64,000 nucleotides of DNA from Heterobasidion occidentale (taxonomy: Eukaryota > Basidiomycota > Agaricomycetes > Russulales > Bondarzewiaceae): positions 2,604,001-2,668,000 of the forward strand of contig JBCAQO010000014.1 of NCBI GenBank assembly GCA_039111635.1, given 5' to 3'. Position 1 is the stretch's first letter. Every line of letters begins with the position of its first letter. Below, in pieces: positions 19,656-30,855 of the stretch. Both the position numbers and the translations under genes were made by a program. Below the pieces are notes generated by a model. The model worked only from the letters and a program-made list of their open reading frames with translations, was not told the DNA's origin and ran no database searches.

Positions 19656-21089
19656 TTGCTAGTGGGTGTCGCCCTTAAGAAGCTTTTGGAAAAAGGACCA
19701 AAAGCAATGAAGGGCGACCTAGGGAAGTGGACACATGAAGACGGCATTACAAGACGAGACGGTTATATATGCGTCCCAAGAGACGATCTCCTCCGGCGAG
19801 CAATTGTCAAAGCACACCATGACACTATGGCTACAGGACACCCAGGGCGAGTGAAAACCTTGGAATTGGTACAACGCCATTACTGGTGGTCAAGCATGGC
19901 CAAGTTTATCCATCAATACGTAGATAGATGCGCAGTTTGCCAGTCCACCAAGAACCTACCCCACAGGACCCATCCTCCAATCCACCTATTGGAAACTACG
20001 AATGCCCCTTGGCGTTTCATCTCCACCGATTTCGTAACAGACCTCCCGGAAAGCAGAGGATATGATTCAATAAATGTGGTAGTGGACCAGGGCCTATCCA
20101 AAGGAATAGTCATAACTCTGTGCAAGAAGACAATCACGGCTGAAGAGACCACAACACTCTTCCAGAATAACGTGTTCAAACGATATGGTCTACCAACCAA
20201 GGTGGTATCCGACAGAGGCCCTCAATTTGCGGCAAAGTTCACGCGAGAACTGTGGAAGGGTCTAGGAATCACTCCGGCCCTCAGCACAGCTTATCACCCC
20301 CAGACGGATGGAGAAACAGAACGGGTTAATCAGGAGATTGAACAATTCCTGCGGGTATTCTGCAACTACCATCAAGATAACTGGGTAGACTTGATCCCTT
20401 TCGCAGAATTTTCCCACAACACCCAAAGGCACTCCGCTACAGGGAAATCGCCGTTTGAAGTCCTTTATAGGTTTAATCCGCCATACTCGGTGAATTCGGT
20501 GTTGGAGACCAAGGTGCCCGCAGTAACTGAGCGCTTACAGCTGATCAAGGAAGTCCAAGAGGACGCAGCTGCCAGTCTACAGATAGTGGCGTAGCACGCC
20601 AAAGACCGGGACTTACACCGGAAACTTCCGCAGTGGGAAACAGGAACCCAAGTCTGGTTAGAAGGAACACATATTTGGACGACTCATCCAAAGTTCAAGC
20701 TGGCACCTAGGCGTTATGGCCCTTTTCAAGTGATTGAAAGGATCGGTCCCCTGGCTTATCGGCTGAAAATACCTGAAACATGGAAGATACATCCGGTATT
20801 TCATGCCTCCGTGCTCACCAAATATCATGAGACAGAGGCCCATGGAGAAAACTTCCCCAGACCAGCACCGGAAATCTTGAATGAAGAAGAACACTACAAA
20901 GTGGAGACCATTCTAGATTCAAGGCGTCAGGGACGAGGAACCAAATACCTCGTCAAGTGGGTCGGATACTCCGAAGCAGATAACACTTGGGAACCCTTTG
21001 CCCTCCTCAAAGATTCGGCCGATGAGGCGCTTCGTGAGTTTCACGAAAGCTACCCCAACAAACCCCGACCAGCGGCGATTAAGTTGTAA
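19656..21089 (+). pseudogene. E1 integrase with chromodomain (amber-broken)
   Basis: Resumes E1 pol after E2. HHCC domain: HHDTMATGHPGR to CAVCQSTKN. Catalytic triad: STDFVTDLP, VVSDRGPQFAAK, HPQTDGETERVNQEIEQF. At 20592-20594 a TAG replaces a codon after SLQIVA, consistent with CAG to TAG. The same frame continues with HAKDRDLHRKLPQWETGTQV, GPFQVIERIGPLAYRLKIP and HPVFHASVLTKY, then the chromodomain (VETILDSRR, TKYLVKWVGYSEADNTWEPF), stopping at 21089. Upstream of 19656 the frame reads back through SRSEHDLLVG towards the E2 junction. One nonsense codon is the only visible defect. Confidence 0.85.
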
Positions 21090-21148
21090 AGAGGTATATA
21101 AAGAGGAGCGACCTCCCTTTATCAAAGCAAGGATATTCTCCCCAGCAT

Positions 21149-22525
21149 ATGTCCGACCACTCCTCTCTCGATTACTCTTCAGGACGCGCTATGCTCATCT
21201 ATGAAGGAACTACCTCTTCACCATCAAGGAACCCCTCACCAGACATCGTTTTGGCCGTGGCCAACCCCGACACTGGACGACCTAGCCGAGGCAGCCGCCC
21301 GACGTCTCCAGAAGGAATTTCCATACCAGTCTCCGCCAACCTCACCTTGCTCACCGAAGATCAAACGGAACTATGAACCTCACCTCGGGCTGAGGGAACT
21401 CATGACGAGCACAATGAGGGACGTCAAGAAGAAAGAAGACCGGCTCCGCCAACGCCTCTGCGACCGACGCCAACGTTGGCTCAAGGAGACACAAGACCGG
21501 AGACGAGAAGTGGCGGAGGACAAAGAAACTATGCAAATTTGGCAGCGTCTACAATTGCTGAAACAGGTATACGCGAATCAGCAATGGTTAGTGCATCGGC
21601 TACCAGGACCAGAGGACCCCCTGTCGGTGGTGGAGATCTGCACCCCCAAGAACTGGAAGGATTAGGGGATGTGCTGCTTCAGTGCACCATGATCTTGGTG
21701 GTAATACAGATGGCCATAGCGCTAGCCTTACAGAGGCTCGCTAATTACTTCGCAGGGCAACCAGGGAGCGAGAACAGTGATGTTCCCAGGCGCCTTGCAG
21801 ACGCGAGTGACCAAGTCCGGCTTCTGGCCTATGCCAATGATCATCGAGCGGCCTCCTGGTATGCCAGAGGAAATAATAGGGCGTACGCCCTACTCATCCA
21901 CCCCGACGAGTTTTCTTCCTTCATCAACCTGAAACTCTTACCTGCCCTCATCTCGAGCACCGACACGGTACAATCTCCTCGTTCCCAGCCCGTTCGGATT
22001 GACCCGTTCCGCGTCCAACCAAAAGGCGACAAAGCCAGCAGAACCATACCCGCGTCAACCAGCCGAGATGCAACTGTCCAGACAGAATATTTCTGGACAA
22101 CGGTACAATGACAGGCACGACGGGATCGAGAGACCCTTCCTCCCGTATCGACAGGACAATCCACCGGGCAGAACACCGGAGGCAGCAATGAGGAACATCC
22201 TCCAAGGTACAGGAGGAACAAGAGATGAGGAAGTCAGAGGACTAGGATGACCCCCTAGCCCAGGTGAGACAGTCCTCAAAGAACTCGACCAAGAGATTTG
22301 CCGACTCCAAACCATCCTTGAGATAATCAACCTGAGGGAATGCATCCTCACTTTGGCAGACGAGCTCAAGTCCGCCATCAACCAGCTCAACGAACTGCTA
22401 CCTGGACTCGAGCTGAACTAGACGCATGGGATGAGGTCAAAGATGGGAATTACGACGATGTCAACCCATACTACCGACCAGATGAGGGGTACGGTGATTT
22501 CGGGGACATTGGCGGAGAATATTAG
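21149..22525 (+). pseudogene. E1 third coding region downstream of integrase
   Basis: Several overlapping frames show coding-like composition. 21201-21665 encodes a highly charged segment (TMRDVKKKEDRLRQRLCDRR and onwards) that is probably helical. 21476-22111 follows in another frame with a hydrophobic stretch (LLQCTMILVVIQMAIALAL) and then a folded-looking part (YANDHRAASWYARGNNRAYA, FSSFINLKLLPALI). Near 22263-22420 another frame gives a Leu-rich helix (EICRLQTILEIINLRECILT), and 22430-22525 ends with an acidic Tyr/Gly-rich tail. I infer one original ORF broken by frameshifts, in the env position. The hydrophobic stretch could be a membrane helix. Family not recognised. Confidence 0.45.
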
Positions 22526-24949
22526 ACAAGGGAGTTGAGGAACCCCTTGTCTTAGAAGGTGACGGAGAGGAAAGGACCCTCTGCACCACAGGTACTAGTT
22601 TCACGCACGGGACACCGAGGAACGTCCTGCATGACGTTAAACTGTGAAAAGATAAGAAGGCAGGGGAAGTACCTGGCCATGCGCATTTCAACCCTCCGGT
22701 CTTGGAAGGACAAGCATCTAACACTCTCGTTGTCAAGAGGTATTCTGACAAGCGAATCGGGTGTCCCGCTTGGATCCCCAGTTTTACAGGACCCTTTCCG
22801 CATTAGGAGGTCCTTGGATTCAACAAATAACTGGTACTGATATGCCAGCTTTTCGATCGTGTGGTGCGACCGAAAGGCTATGATGATGCAAGAATATTGG
22901 TGGGAAATCGTGTTGCATGTTCACCGTTGGGGAACGGTGGACCCTACCTCGCTGTCAAGGTCTGACAGGTGTCTTGGACATCCCACTTTGGATCTCCAGT
23001 TTTACAGGGTCGTTTCCGCATTAGGGGGCCCTATCTGCGATGCCGGTGCCTAGTGGCCGCACTCCACTGAGTAACCAAATAGGACAAATTACATCCGCAA
23101 CGATGTAAAACTACGAAAGGCTTGGTCCACAATGACTATAAACTACGGTCGTCCGGAACGACGTTAAAACTACCAAGAACCATTGGAGCGTGGTTGCATT
23201 CTGGCAGATGATGGAAGGGAGGGCCTCCACCATCGCAGAACCCTGCCGACCAGGTCAAGGCGCTTCCATATTCCATACGCCTTACAGTAAACTAATATGG
23301 GGTCGACACGGTTCAATTCCGTGTGAGGGATTTGGGGACATGGAGCGGGTTGTCAGCCATCCGACAGGACCATGACTACTTCATGGTGTGCCCATTCTAC
23401 CCTTGAAGTCTGAAGCAAGGATTCCGCTTCAAGGGCCAGTCAAGAGGCAACTGGGATCGTGCCTCGGGTTCAGGACGTCCTCCATGACGGTAAACTGGGA
23501 TTTCCCTTTCCTTTACAGGGCCAACATCTGCGAAGACGTTAAACTACCGCTCCTTTCAGCATAGGAGATGTCGATCGACATCATTGTTGACGCCACGATG
23601 TTGATCTAGTCCGAAATAACCTTAAACTACCCTCACCCCAGAGGATTAAATCTATCGAGGCTCAGGAGGTTCAAGCCAGGCGATAGCGGACGTTTGCAAT
23701 GACTATAAACTAGTTGCCGTCCTTCATGACGATAAACTGAGCTGCCCTTCATTTATAGGGCCATGTGAGTTGTGTCAAAATAGGCTCCCAAAGGTCTATT
23801 CTGGCAACTCTATAAGTTATCTGGTTTGATATAGTATAAACCGTCACCATCTTACCTCAATGGGAACCCTGTCAAGACGGCTGTACTTGGTCTAGGGCCC
23901 TATGTGCATCACCGATGAATGTTCCGGCGCACAGAAAAGGTCTACCTTCTTGTTTACAGGTACTCCTACATTGGGAGATGGATAGGTCCGCAATGACCTT
24001 AGCGTAAACTAGCAGGGCAGTCCACAACGACTTATGTATAAACTAGCCTCAGTCCGCAAAGACTTAAGGATAAACTAGAGGACATCCACAAAGACGCAAA
24101 ACTATGGGTATCCGGCATGACGTTAAACTACCAGGACATACCTTACGCCAACCCCAAATAATTACCGTCAAGGTAGATACCATGGTTTACTCAAGAAATC
24201 ATGGGGTTCAAAGTCTATTCTTCAAAATCCTTACCTCGTGTTCAATACGCGGAGCGCAGCTGCATGCTTGCTCCCATGTGACAAACAAACTCTGGACGAA
24301 CACCAATCTCTAACCAGGACGGGCCACCATATGGGGCTGACAGAGTTAGGGATCTTCAAAGGGGTCTTGCCGGACTCAAAACAAGTCAAGAACCGTCTAT
24401 TCTTGATAGGTTGGTGTGCCTAAGCCTTGGTAAAGTGATCAACCCACACACCTGGAGTCCCCCTCGATACCGGAGATCAAGGAGATGAAGATCTATCCTG
24501 GAAACACTGAAGCATGGCCTTCAGCATTCTGAAGAAGGACGACACACACCTATCCACAGACGAGTTTCTAACTCATCCATTAAATCATTCGCATCAGCAC
24601 TTTCTTTGACACAGCCAGAGCTGGCACTGGCTTACCAAACACAAGCAGGGAGTCCTGCTTCGAGGGGTTGCCTTTTGACCCAAGGAACTGCCTCGCATCA
24701 AAACGTCCGATGAAGGAAAACATCGGGAGAAGACGCAATATTGTGGCAATATTGCTAGGTATCCGTATCAAACGAAGTCAATGGAGACGGAAAACTCCTA
24801 GGCGTTGTAAACGACGTAAGTCGGTCTTCGCCCCAGAAAACAAAGTCATACCAGAAGTTGCATTTGGTCTTGTGGGCAAAGAAACAAATTGCTGGTGGAA
24901 AGACGATGAGGCTCATGGAGGCAAGTAGTCCCCTCAGGAGTTGGAACCT
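22526..24949 (+). repeat. E1 non-coding tail with about 14 copies of a 22-nt motif
   Basis: About 2.4 kb without a credible ORF. It repeats a motif near TCCGCAATGACGTTAAACTA, starting near 22626, 23094, 23126, 23152, 23479, 23527, 23610, 23692, 23719, 23986, 24021, 24053, 24084 and 24111, all on the plus strand. The core YGAC(N)TAAACT is best kept, and three late copies have 4-6 extra bases inside. A second motif, TTTACAGGG or TTTATAGGG, recurs at about 22783, 23004, 23512, 23751 and 23953, often beside CCCTT so that short hairpins such as GCCCTTCATTTATAGGGC can form. Spacing is irregular, so it is not a simple tandem array. A role in RNA structure, packaging or recombination is inference. 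Confidence 0.6.
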
Positions 24950-24962
24950 AGAAAGGGGGTAA
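24950..24962 (+). other. E1 polypurine tract
   Basis: AGAAAGGGGGTAA ends at the first base before the 3' LTR. Its position and purine content fit the plus-strand primer of an LTR element. Confidence 0.7.
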
Positions 24963-25565
24963 TGTTATGACTTGACCGATCGGGGCCTGTCGGGGCTGGT
25001 CTATCCGATGGTTCAAGCATCACATGCTAGGCGGCTCCACTACGGAGCGTACATCAAGGTATTCGGCATGTACTTATGATCCGACTGGACCAATGGTTCT
25101 TCAAGACATCGGTAGAGGATATATGGGAAGGGTCATGGGTACAGCAGATTGATAAGACAGGCATTCACATGCCATGGGCTTAGGGCTTATGGGTAAGCAC
25201 CTCGTCGCACCAGGATGGATTGGTGCGACTGGAGAAGTACAAGAGTAGGCACCGGCTGAGAGAGATGGCGACCACAGCTCTCATGGGATGGATACCCGGA
25301 GAAGCATACAGACTCTTACCCTAGACCCTATACAGTATATAAGGCCCATAGAATAGGCTGAGGATCTTCAGTCTATTCTCCTCATTCTTACACAGTCTTC
25401 CTACTGTGTACCTTCGTTCCCCACTGTCTTCCTACAGTGGAATCATTATTATTCTTTCCTGTGTCATTGTCTGACACAGTCGAGACCTCGCCCACCACTC
25501 AGTCCATCGTGCAACCCAGGGAAGAACCTGTTACTCTTGGGTTATCAAACAAGCAGTTCGTAACA
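24963..25565 (+). repeat. E1 3' LTR
   Basis: 603 bp, TGTTATGAC...GTAACA, direct repeat of 4473-5075 with about 17 differences by eye, about 15 of them transitions. It is followed by GCGTC, matching ACGTC before the 5' LTR at four of five bases. Confidence 0.92.
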
Positions 25566-26061
25566 GCGTCAATTAGTTTGCCCACATAGCGAGTACCTCG
25601 CTTGCTCTCTTCCTACAGAGAGATGATTGATGGTACAGACTCAAATGGTGTATATGCCTTGGCTGCCTTGGTAATCCCTGAAGTACTAGATGAGATTGGA
25701 GTCGAGGATTGAGGCATGCACCTCGTGATAGTCAAGACACACCAAACAAGCCATAGTCACTAGGAGGCAGTACTGTTTCGTCAAGAGGTGATATTGTAGG
25801 GCCTGTTGCTCTCGCAAGGTAGTCCAAGATTGAAGTGGGCCACTTCATGATCTCGATAGGGCGAAGCGCATACTCTGTGGAATCTTCATCCATGAGCTCT
25901 ATCCAACGGTGCAGACTCTTAGACAATGCTTTTGTAAGTTTTTGGTTAATGCCTGCCAATTGACGGACTTCTAAGGAATCTGAAAATTCCAGCCTTGAGA
26001 ACCTCACTGATCAGGACTACGACCCTGTCATGGTGGGGGCGGAAGATTGATAAATTGTACT
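25566..26061 (-). pseudogene. Gene X, middle segment
   Basis: Minus-strand coding. From 26061 down: NLSIFRPHHDRVVVLISEVL, then after a frameshift NQKLTKALSKSLHRWIELMD, STEYALRPIEIMKWPTSILD and further to about 25732. Another frame then gives GITKAAKAYTPFESVPSIIS, a stop where Gln is likely, and GTRYVGKLID at the E1 junction. The segment is bounded by a solo LTR on one side and E1 on the other. The phase joins both neighbours when the insertions are removed. No domain recognised. Confidence 0.5.
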
Positions 26062-26874
26062 TGTTAAGACCTGGTCTTCGCACGTGATGTGCCAGGAGGC
26101 TCCTGAGTCACTGAGGGACGTGCCAAATCCAGGTGCGTCCGATAAAAGCACCAGCGGCTAACTGTGTGCGTAATTCGGAATACACGAGGGATTCGTGATG
26201 GTACTGTGTCTCCAGGAATGCACAAAGGTTTTCCCACAGGTGTGAGGGTACAACCTGATGCGGACCCGGATGGCAGTAGATATGCTGCCCACTAAAGTTG
26301 AGATAGAATACTGCTAGTTCTGTGTAGAACTCAGCCAGTATTGAGATGACAACTGAGTGGTTGAGGATGATGATAGAGAGAAGCGCAGGGCAAGTTAAAC
26401 CGATGCTCAAGCAGATGTTCTATTGACAATCAAAGGTCTGGCCTATTGGCAAAGACTATGATGTAGCAGAGGTATGGCTAGTACCAAAGGTCAAGAGTAA
26501 GAACAGGTGGGGGAGTAACAAAGGTGAACGAGCTGGCGAGACAGGTCTCTGGCTCGTTCTATATATACACAATCTGCTTTAGGGCAAGATCTACAGAAGG
26601 TCTGTGCTTAAGGCACCGAGGCAAAATAGAAATAAATGATCAACGATCGGAGTGATGTAATCTATGATGCAATCAGAGAAGCATGATGCAATCAATGATG
26701 TCAGTGATGTAACTGATCGTTAATTCAGGAACGAAAGATAAGATAAGATAACTCAATGTCCGTTGGTGAAGTCAAGGGGTCGGTCACCAGGTGTAGGTCA
26801 TATCCGTTGGTCATAGACCACGTGTCATATGATCAGGCGATCATATATCATGTGTTATGAGCTGGCTCTTAACA
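26062..26874 (-). repeat. Solo LTR, family A (same family as E3)
   Basis: 813 bp, TGTTAAGACCTGG...CTGGCTCTTAACA, flanked by a perfect 5-bp duplication GTACT (26057-26061 and 26875-26879). It is about 80-90% like the E3 LTRs at 46965-48642 and 47179-48014 by eye. No internal element sequence adjoins it, so it is a recombination remnant. The paralogue at 2810-3228 shows the uninterrupted target. Strand given by homology to E3. Confidence 0.88.
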
Positions 26875-26937
26875 GTACTTCAATTTGACGGATTTTTTCG
26901 ATAGCATATGGGCAGGTTGAGATGAGCTAGAAGTCAT
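26875..26937 (-). pseudogene. Gene X, 5' segment with the probable start codon
   Basis: The ATG complement is at 26935-26937. It encodes MTSSSSQPAHMLSKKSVKLK, and the frame continues across the solo LTR into NLSIFRP. The KKSV.L...IFRP spacing is kept in the 2810-3228 copy, which supports both the start region and the insertion site. Confidence 0.5.
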
Positions 26938-27227
26938 GATGTACGGGTTCAGGAGGGTTTGGATTCACTGAAGCTCCAACTAGTGATCATTAAATAGCAA
27001 TCCTTGTTGTCAACATTGCTTCAATACCCCTTGTCACCTGATTATATGCGTGCCTGGCACACTCAAATGCTAGAGACTGTAGGCAGCTGTAGGCACTGTA
27101 CTAGATAGTAGGTCCTTGTTGGCACATACACTTTGACCCATTATCCCTGTTTACGAACATTTAGATATCATATAAGCTTCCCTGATTGCACACAACTCAA
27201 TCCCTGTTTCGCTAATCATCATCGCAG

Positions 27228-29820
27228 ATGCCTGATCAGAGCCTATCGGACAAACAAGGCATCACAAGGAGTGAGGAAGTTCAGTTAGCCGGATATAACT
27301 CTCACGTGAACACACGTCTGCTGGAGATGGCCGGTCACAACCGGATATCTCTGACAAGCTTCCGTATTGGACCCAAATGAATAAAAACAATTGTGGTTTG
27401 GCACAGGTTTGAACTCAAGAGCCCATGCATATACCACATCACAAGCCACAACTCCAGCCACTTAACCACCATACTAAAGAGACCATGTGAGCATTACCTG
27501 CTTGGCTGTACATATGTGCATTGATGCGACTGCAAATTTTGTACTCATTGCTTGGAGAAAACAAGATACTTTGATTTTAGACCACTTCCTAGTCTCTGAA
27601 GGATATTAGCCTGCTTTAGGAGAATCAGTAAATGTGCATTCATTTGCAGATTACTTCTTAATGAGTGGAAAGTGACCCAAAATTGATTTTTTTTTGTCTC
27701 TACCAAGCAATGTTGAGAAAATTTTATTCACAAGTCAGATTTATGGGGATATGCATTGTGTTCTCAGTCACTGAAAGATATGAGCCTGATTTAAGAAGAT
27801 CAGTCAATGTGCATCCATTTCTAGACCACTCTTTAATGAGTGGAAAGTGACTCAAAATCCATTTTTTTTGTCTACCAAGCAATGTCCAGAAATATTCATA
27901 AGTCAGATTTATGCGTATATGTATTACCAAGCAGTTTATTTTATTATAGCCTGTTTGGTGCAGTGGTTAGGTAGTCAGATCATGTATTATTTGTATGTGC
28001 ACTGTTGCTGTTGTGTTCAATCCCCAATGGGTGCACATTTTTTGGAGCTTTCAGTGTGATATTGGGCCGTCTGTAGGCTGCTATTAAGTAATCCAGCCTA
28101 TATATAGGTAGCACCGGATATATCTGGCCATGACTGGCCGTCTCTGGCAGACGTGTGTTCATGTGAGAGTTATATCTGGCTAACTGAACACCTACAAGGA
28201 GTTGTGTTGTTGCACGGTTCATGATAGCCTGCTATGGCTGTATTCAACTGCCTCCCCTATTAGTAGCTAGCCATATAAATTGTGAATCTCTTGAGTGATT
28301 AGATATATCGTTAAAATCACTACCCCCCTGCAAACCAGTCCCTGATATCTGGTGTGTCTACATTAATGAAGTACACTCAATCAAGCTCGTACCAAAATGA
28401 GGATCAACAAAATGTCCATGTTTGGGCATCCAAAAGAACGCCAGATCTTTATTTATTTCTCGTTGCAGGTTCGTTATTTTCATGGAATGATTCAACCTGA
28501 TGCTGAGAGCCTCAACCAGGATGTTATACATTTGACTTCCTCAAAGTTAACATTTTTTATCAGTGGCTAGATATGATTATCCAGAGGAAACCTGGTCAGT
28601 AATAAAACTGCCATTCCTTGAATTTGGGGGAACTTTAGGTGACATTTCACATGCTTCACGGCCAGGCTCGGGAGGAGGTCAGTTGATCATTTCGAGCGGA
28701 AGAGATCCGAGATTGCTGGACGAAAAAATCCCGCTCAAGCCTCATGCGGACACAATCCTAAGCAGGACCTCCCAGGACGTTCTCAAACCAGGCCACTACT
28801 TCCTTTATAGAGAGATAACTCGTCGTGATGGTCTGTTTTAGCTGCGTTGCGTATGATTGGAACTATTTTGACTGTTTCAACAGGTTCTGGTTACTATGCA
28901 AGGATGGTCCCTCGCCTTAACAGACCAGTCATAGAAGGGCAAATTCCAAAACGAGAAGAGTCCGGTACAGAGCAGACAGCACATTATTTTTTGACATTGT
29001 TGCCTATGAGACTACCATTAATCTTGATTTAATATATAGGTGAAACGAGGTCAACAAATACGTGAGGATGTCTGCAGGCGCGATATGGGCTGCCACGTGA
29101 CTGGTCAGCATATACCACTACAAAATCGTGGAGCGAACATGGAGGCAATGCAAGTGGCCCATGTCTACCCTTTGGCATGGATAAAATCTGTTAGGACCTC
29201 ATATCCCCACACACTACCCTGCTTCTTGCTAATTTAATCCGGACAGCGGATTGATAATCTGAGATATATGACTCCAGAAGCTTTCTATGATCTGAACTCT
29301 TACAATACGTCTTGCAATGGCATTGTGTTACGGGCGGACCTCCACAGTTACTTCGATAATTATCAGTTTGGAATCTATGTGAGTTGGTCCATCCCTGCGG
29401 TTCATTGACTAGGCTTGGTATTGACTAATGAAATTGAAGGAGGGCATCGTATATTGATTTGAGAAGGATGGCGCCCCTAGTATTGAAGAGCCTGGACTGA
29501 GGTTCCTGGAAACCCCTGTTGGGGAGCGTCCTCCTGGATATACGCCTGCCCCAGACGTGGATAAAGACTTACTCAAATTTCAGCTCACGAATGGTGTATT
29601 ATTGAATGTTGCGGGTGGAGGCATGCAGCAGACACGTTCGGCAATTTTTGCGACACGAACTAATGTACCCGATCTAGGTAACAAGGAACCTTTCTATGGA
29701 ACAGACACTGATTCTAGCGATGTTCAAACATCAGCCGTTGAATCTAGTGATGTTCAAACATCGGCCGCTGGTTCTAGTGGTGCTCAAACATCAGACGCTG
29801 AATCTATTGGTCACAATTGA
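27228..29820 (+). pseudogene. HNH-endonuclease-domain protein, disrupted
   Basis: Basidiomycetes carry many proteins with this HNH domain; their role is unknown. The start MPDQSLSDKQGITRS is cut by a 0.9-kb element; after removal of the element and one target copy the frame goes on with CVVARFMIACYGC. A later exon reads PDIWCVYINEVHSIKLV, with a frameshift near 28400. Further exons: YPEETWSVIKLPFLEFGG (28563-28830); SGYYARMVPRLN (28882 on); VKRGQQIREDVCRRDMGCHV (29040 on) through MQVAHVYPLAWI; after an intron (29188-29246 approximately) NLRYMTPEAFYDLNSY and GIVLRADLHSYFDNYQFGIY. The HNH residues are His of VAHVY, Asn of CNGIV and His of DLHSYF. A TGA at 29455-29457 (GIVY-stop-FEKDGAPS, probably Trp) breaks the last exon. 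The C-terminus has SSDVQTSA repeats. Confidence 0.7.
27273..28193. mobile_element. Inverted-repeat element with 9-bp target duplication (MULE-like MITE or inverted SINE pair)
   Basis: Perfect 9-bp duplication ACAAGGAGT at 27264-27272 and 28194-28202. Arms of about 75-90 bp (27279-27360 and 28110-28188) are inverted copies that share GTTCAGTTAGCC at their tips and CACACGTCTGC inside. Each arm also borders a tRNA-like block: plus strand 27946-28032 (TTGGTGCAGTGG then GTTCAATCC), minus strand about 27490-27395 (GTATGGTGGTTAAGTGG then GTTCAAACC), resembling Pol III A and B boxes. The centre holds a direct duplication of about 175 bp (27583-27757 and 27760-27935). No transposase. A 9-bp duplication suits Mutator-type elements; the tRNA-like arms suit SINEs. 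Confidence 0.6.
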
Positions 29821-29829
29821 TCCGTACTG

Positions 29830-30855
29830 TAATATAAGTTGACTTTACTGTGCGAACACATGCGTATGCTGCGTGTGCGGCCAAAGTGGCATACACGCCG
29901 ATTTCACAGCCAACGGGTCCACGTGCACACCTAATGGAGAACGGCTTCCTACCGTGAAAACCCTGCGCCGCATATACTCGCATGAGAGCACGAGAGTGCA
30001 TACACCGTCACCGAAATTTCCGGTCATTGAACAATGAAAGCATGGCGTGGTGGCAAGGGACCCGTTCTGATCTGTGAGCAGCAAGACATCACAGCGGAGC
30101 GGAATTACACACGTACTCGTACAAGGATGCGCTTCTTGCGACTCCGAGAACCCAGGTGCATTCGAGCCAGACACAAATCCATAAAAGCCCGATACCACAA
30201 CACCCACCGTTTGGCGCCCACCCCCTCGCGTCGCTCGTTCAACCAAGCACATCCCGAAGCGCTCCGCGCGCGACCCGCAGACGCGTCCACACAGGAAGCT
30301 CCTCCGCCCGCCGCGTCGGACAGAACCGTCGGACGCGGGCCAGTGAGTAACCTCGAAGAGCTTCGAGGAGCTCGGCTGACCTGATGGCGCCATCGCAGCC
30401 CCGTCCAAAACCGTCGGCGCACGCCCGAAGCCCCATTCACACCCGAGGTCAAGTGGGCTCGCGCGTCTCTGCGCCCGAGGGGCAGAGGCCAGATGTGGGG
30501 CCCGTGTCGCGCACACGCTCGCGCGTCCCCGAGTTCCCCCGAATTCGGATTTCGCGAGCACTCATCCCTGAGGTTCCATGTCGGCAAGTGTGCGGGTTCC
30601 ACCCGGTGCTCGCGTCGCAAGGACAAGCACAGGCGAGCGCAAGCTGCACCCCGCATCCGTGTCGTCGTGTGGCCGCGCAATAGAGTCCTGCAGAGCCCCC
30701 CCACGCCAAAGTGGACGATGGCGTCACCGCGTTCCTATGCGCCGCTTCGAAGAGCGTATAAAACTGGACCGTCCAGCACCTGTCTCGCTCAGCAGCTCAC
30801 ACAGCCCCTATAGCCTGTCAGCAGCTTCAAACGACCCACACACGACACACTCGCC
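29830..30855. other. Intergenic region, entry to GC-rich gene island
   Basis: No supported gene. Base composition turns GC-rich from about 30,100, which creates long chance ORFs on both strands. The last part is the nitrilase promoter. Confidence 0.5.
30757..30763 (+). promoter_or_regulatory. TATA box of the nitrilase gene
   Basis: GTATAAAA begins near 30757, about 100 nt before the start codon at 30856. A pyrimidine-rich leader follows, as in many fungal promoters. Confidence 0.5.

Larger units (their letters stand above)
4473..25565 (+). mobile_element. E1: full-length Ty3/gypsy chromodomain retrotransposon (interrupted by E2)
   Basis: Two 603-bp LTRs in direct orientation with TG...CA ends bound gag, protease, RT-RNase H, integrase with a chromodomain, a third coding region and a long non-coding tail. 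By eye the LTRs differ at about 17 positions, nearly all transitions. Flanks ACGTC and GCGTC are an imperfect 5-bp target duplication. The E1 insertion lies in gene X. E2 sits antisense between RNase H and integrase, so E1 without E2 is about 10.7 kb. Frameshifts in gag and a TAG in integrase mean this copy is probably not autonomous. Confidence 0.9.

Noticed and set aside
23307..23323. Perfect T-arm-like hairpin (CACGGTTCAATTCCGTG) in the E1 tail
   Set aside because: No matching acceptor, D or anticodon arms lie upstream, so it is not a tRNA gene. It may be one more hairpin of the tail.
27946..28032. A true tRNA gene
   Set aside because: A- and B-box-like strings are present, but no cloverleaf with a paired acceptor stem forms. 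A SINE-type relic fits better.
30105..30704. Long minus-strand ORFs in the nitrilase upstream region
   Set aside because: High GC removes stops in several frames at once; composition is Arg/Ala/Pro-rich, with no motif or splice pattern.
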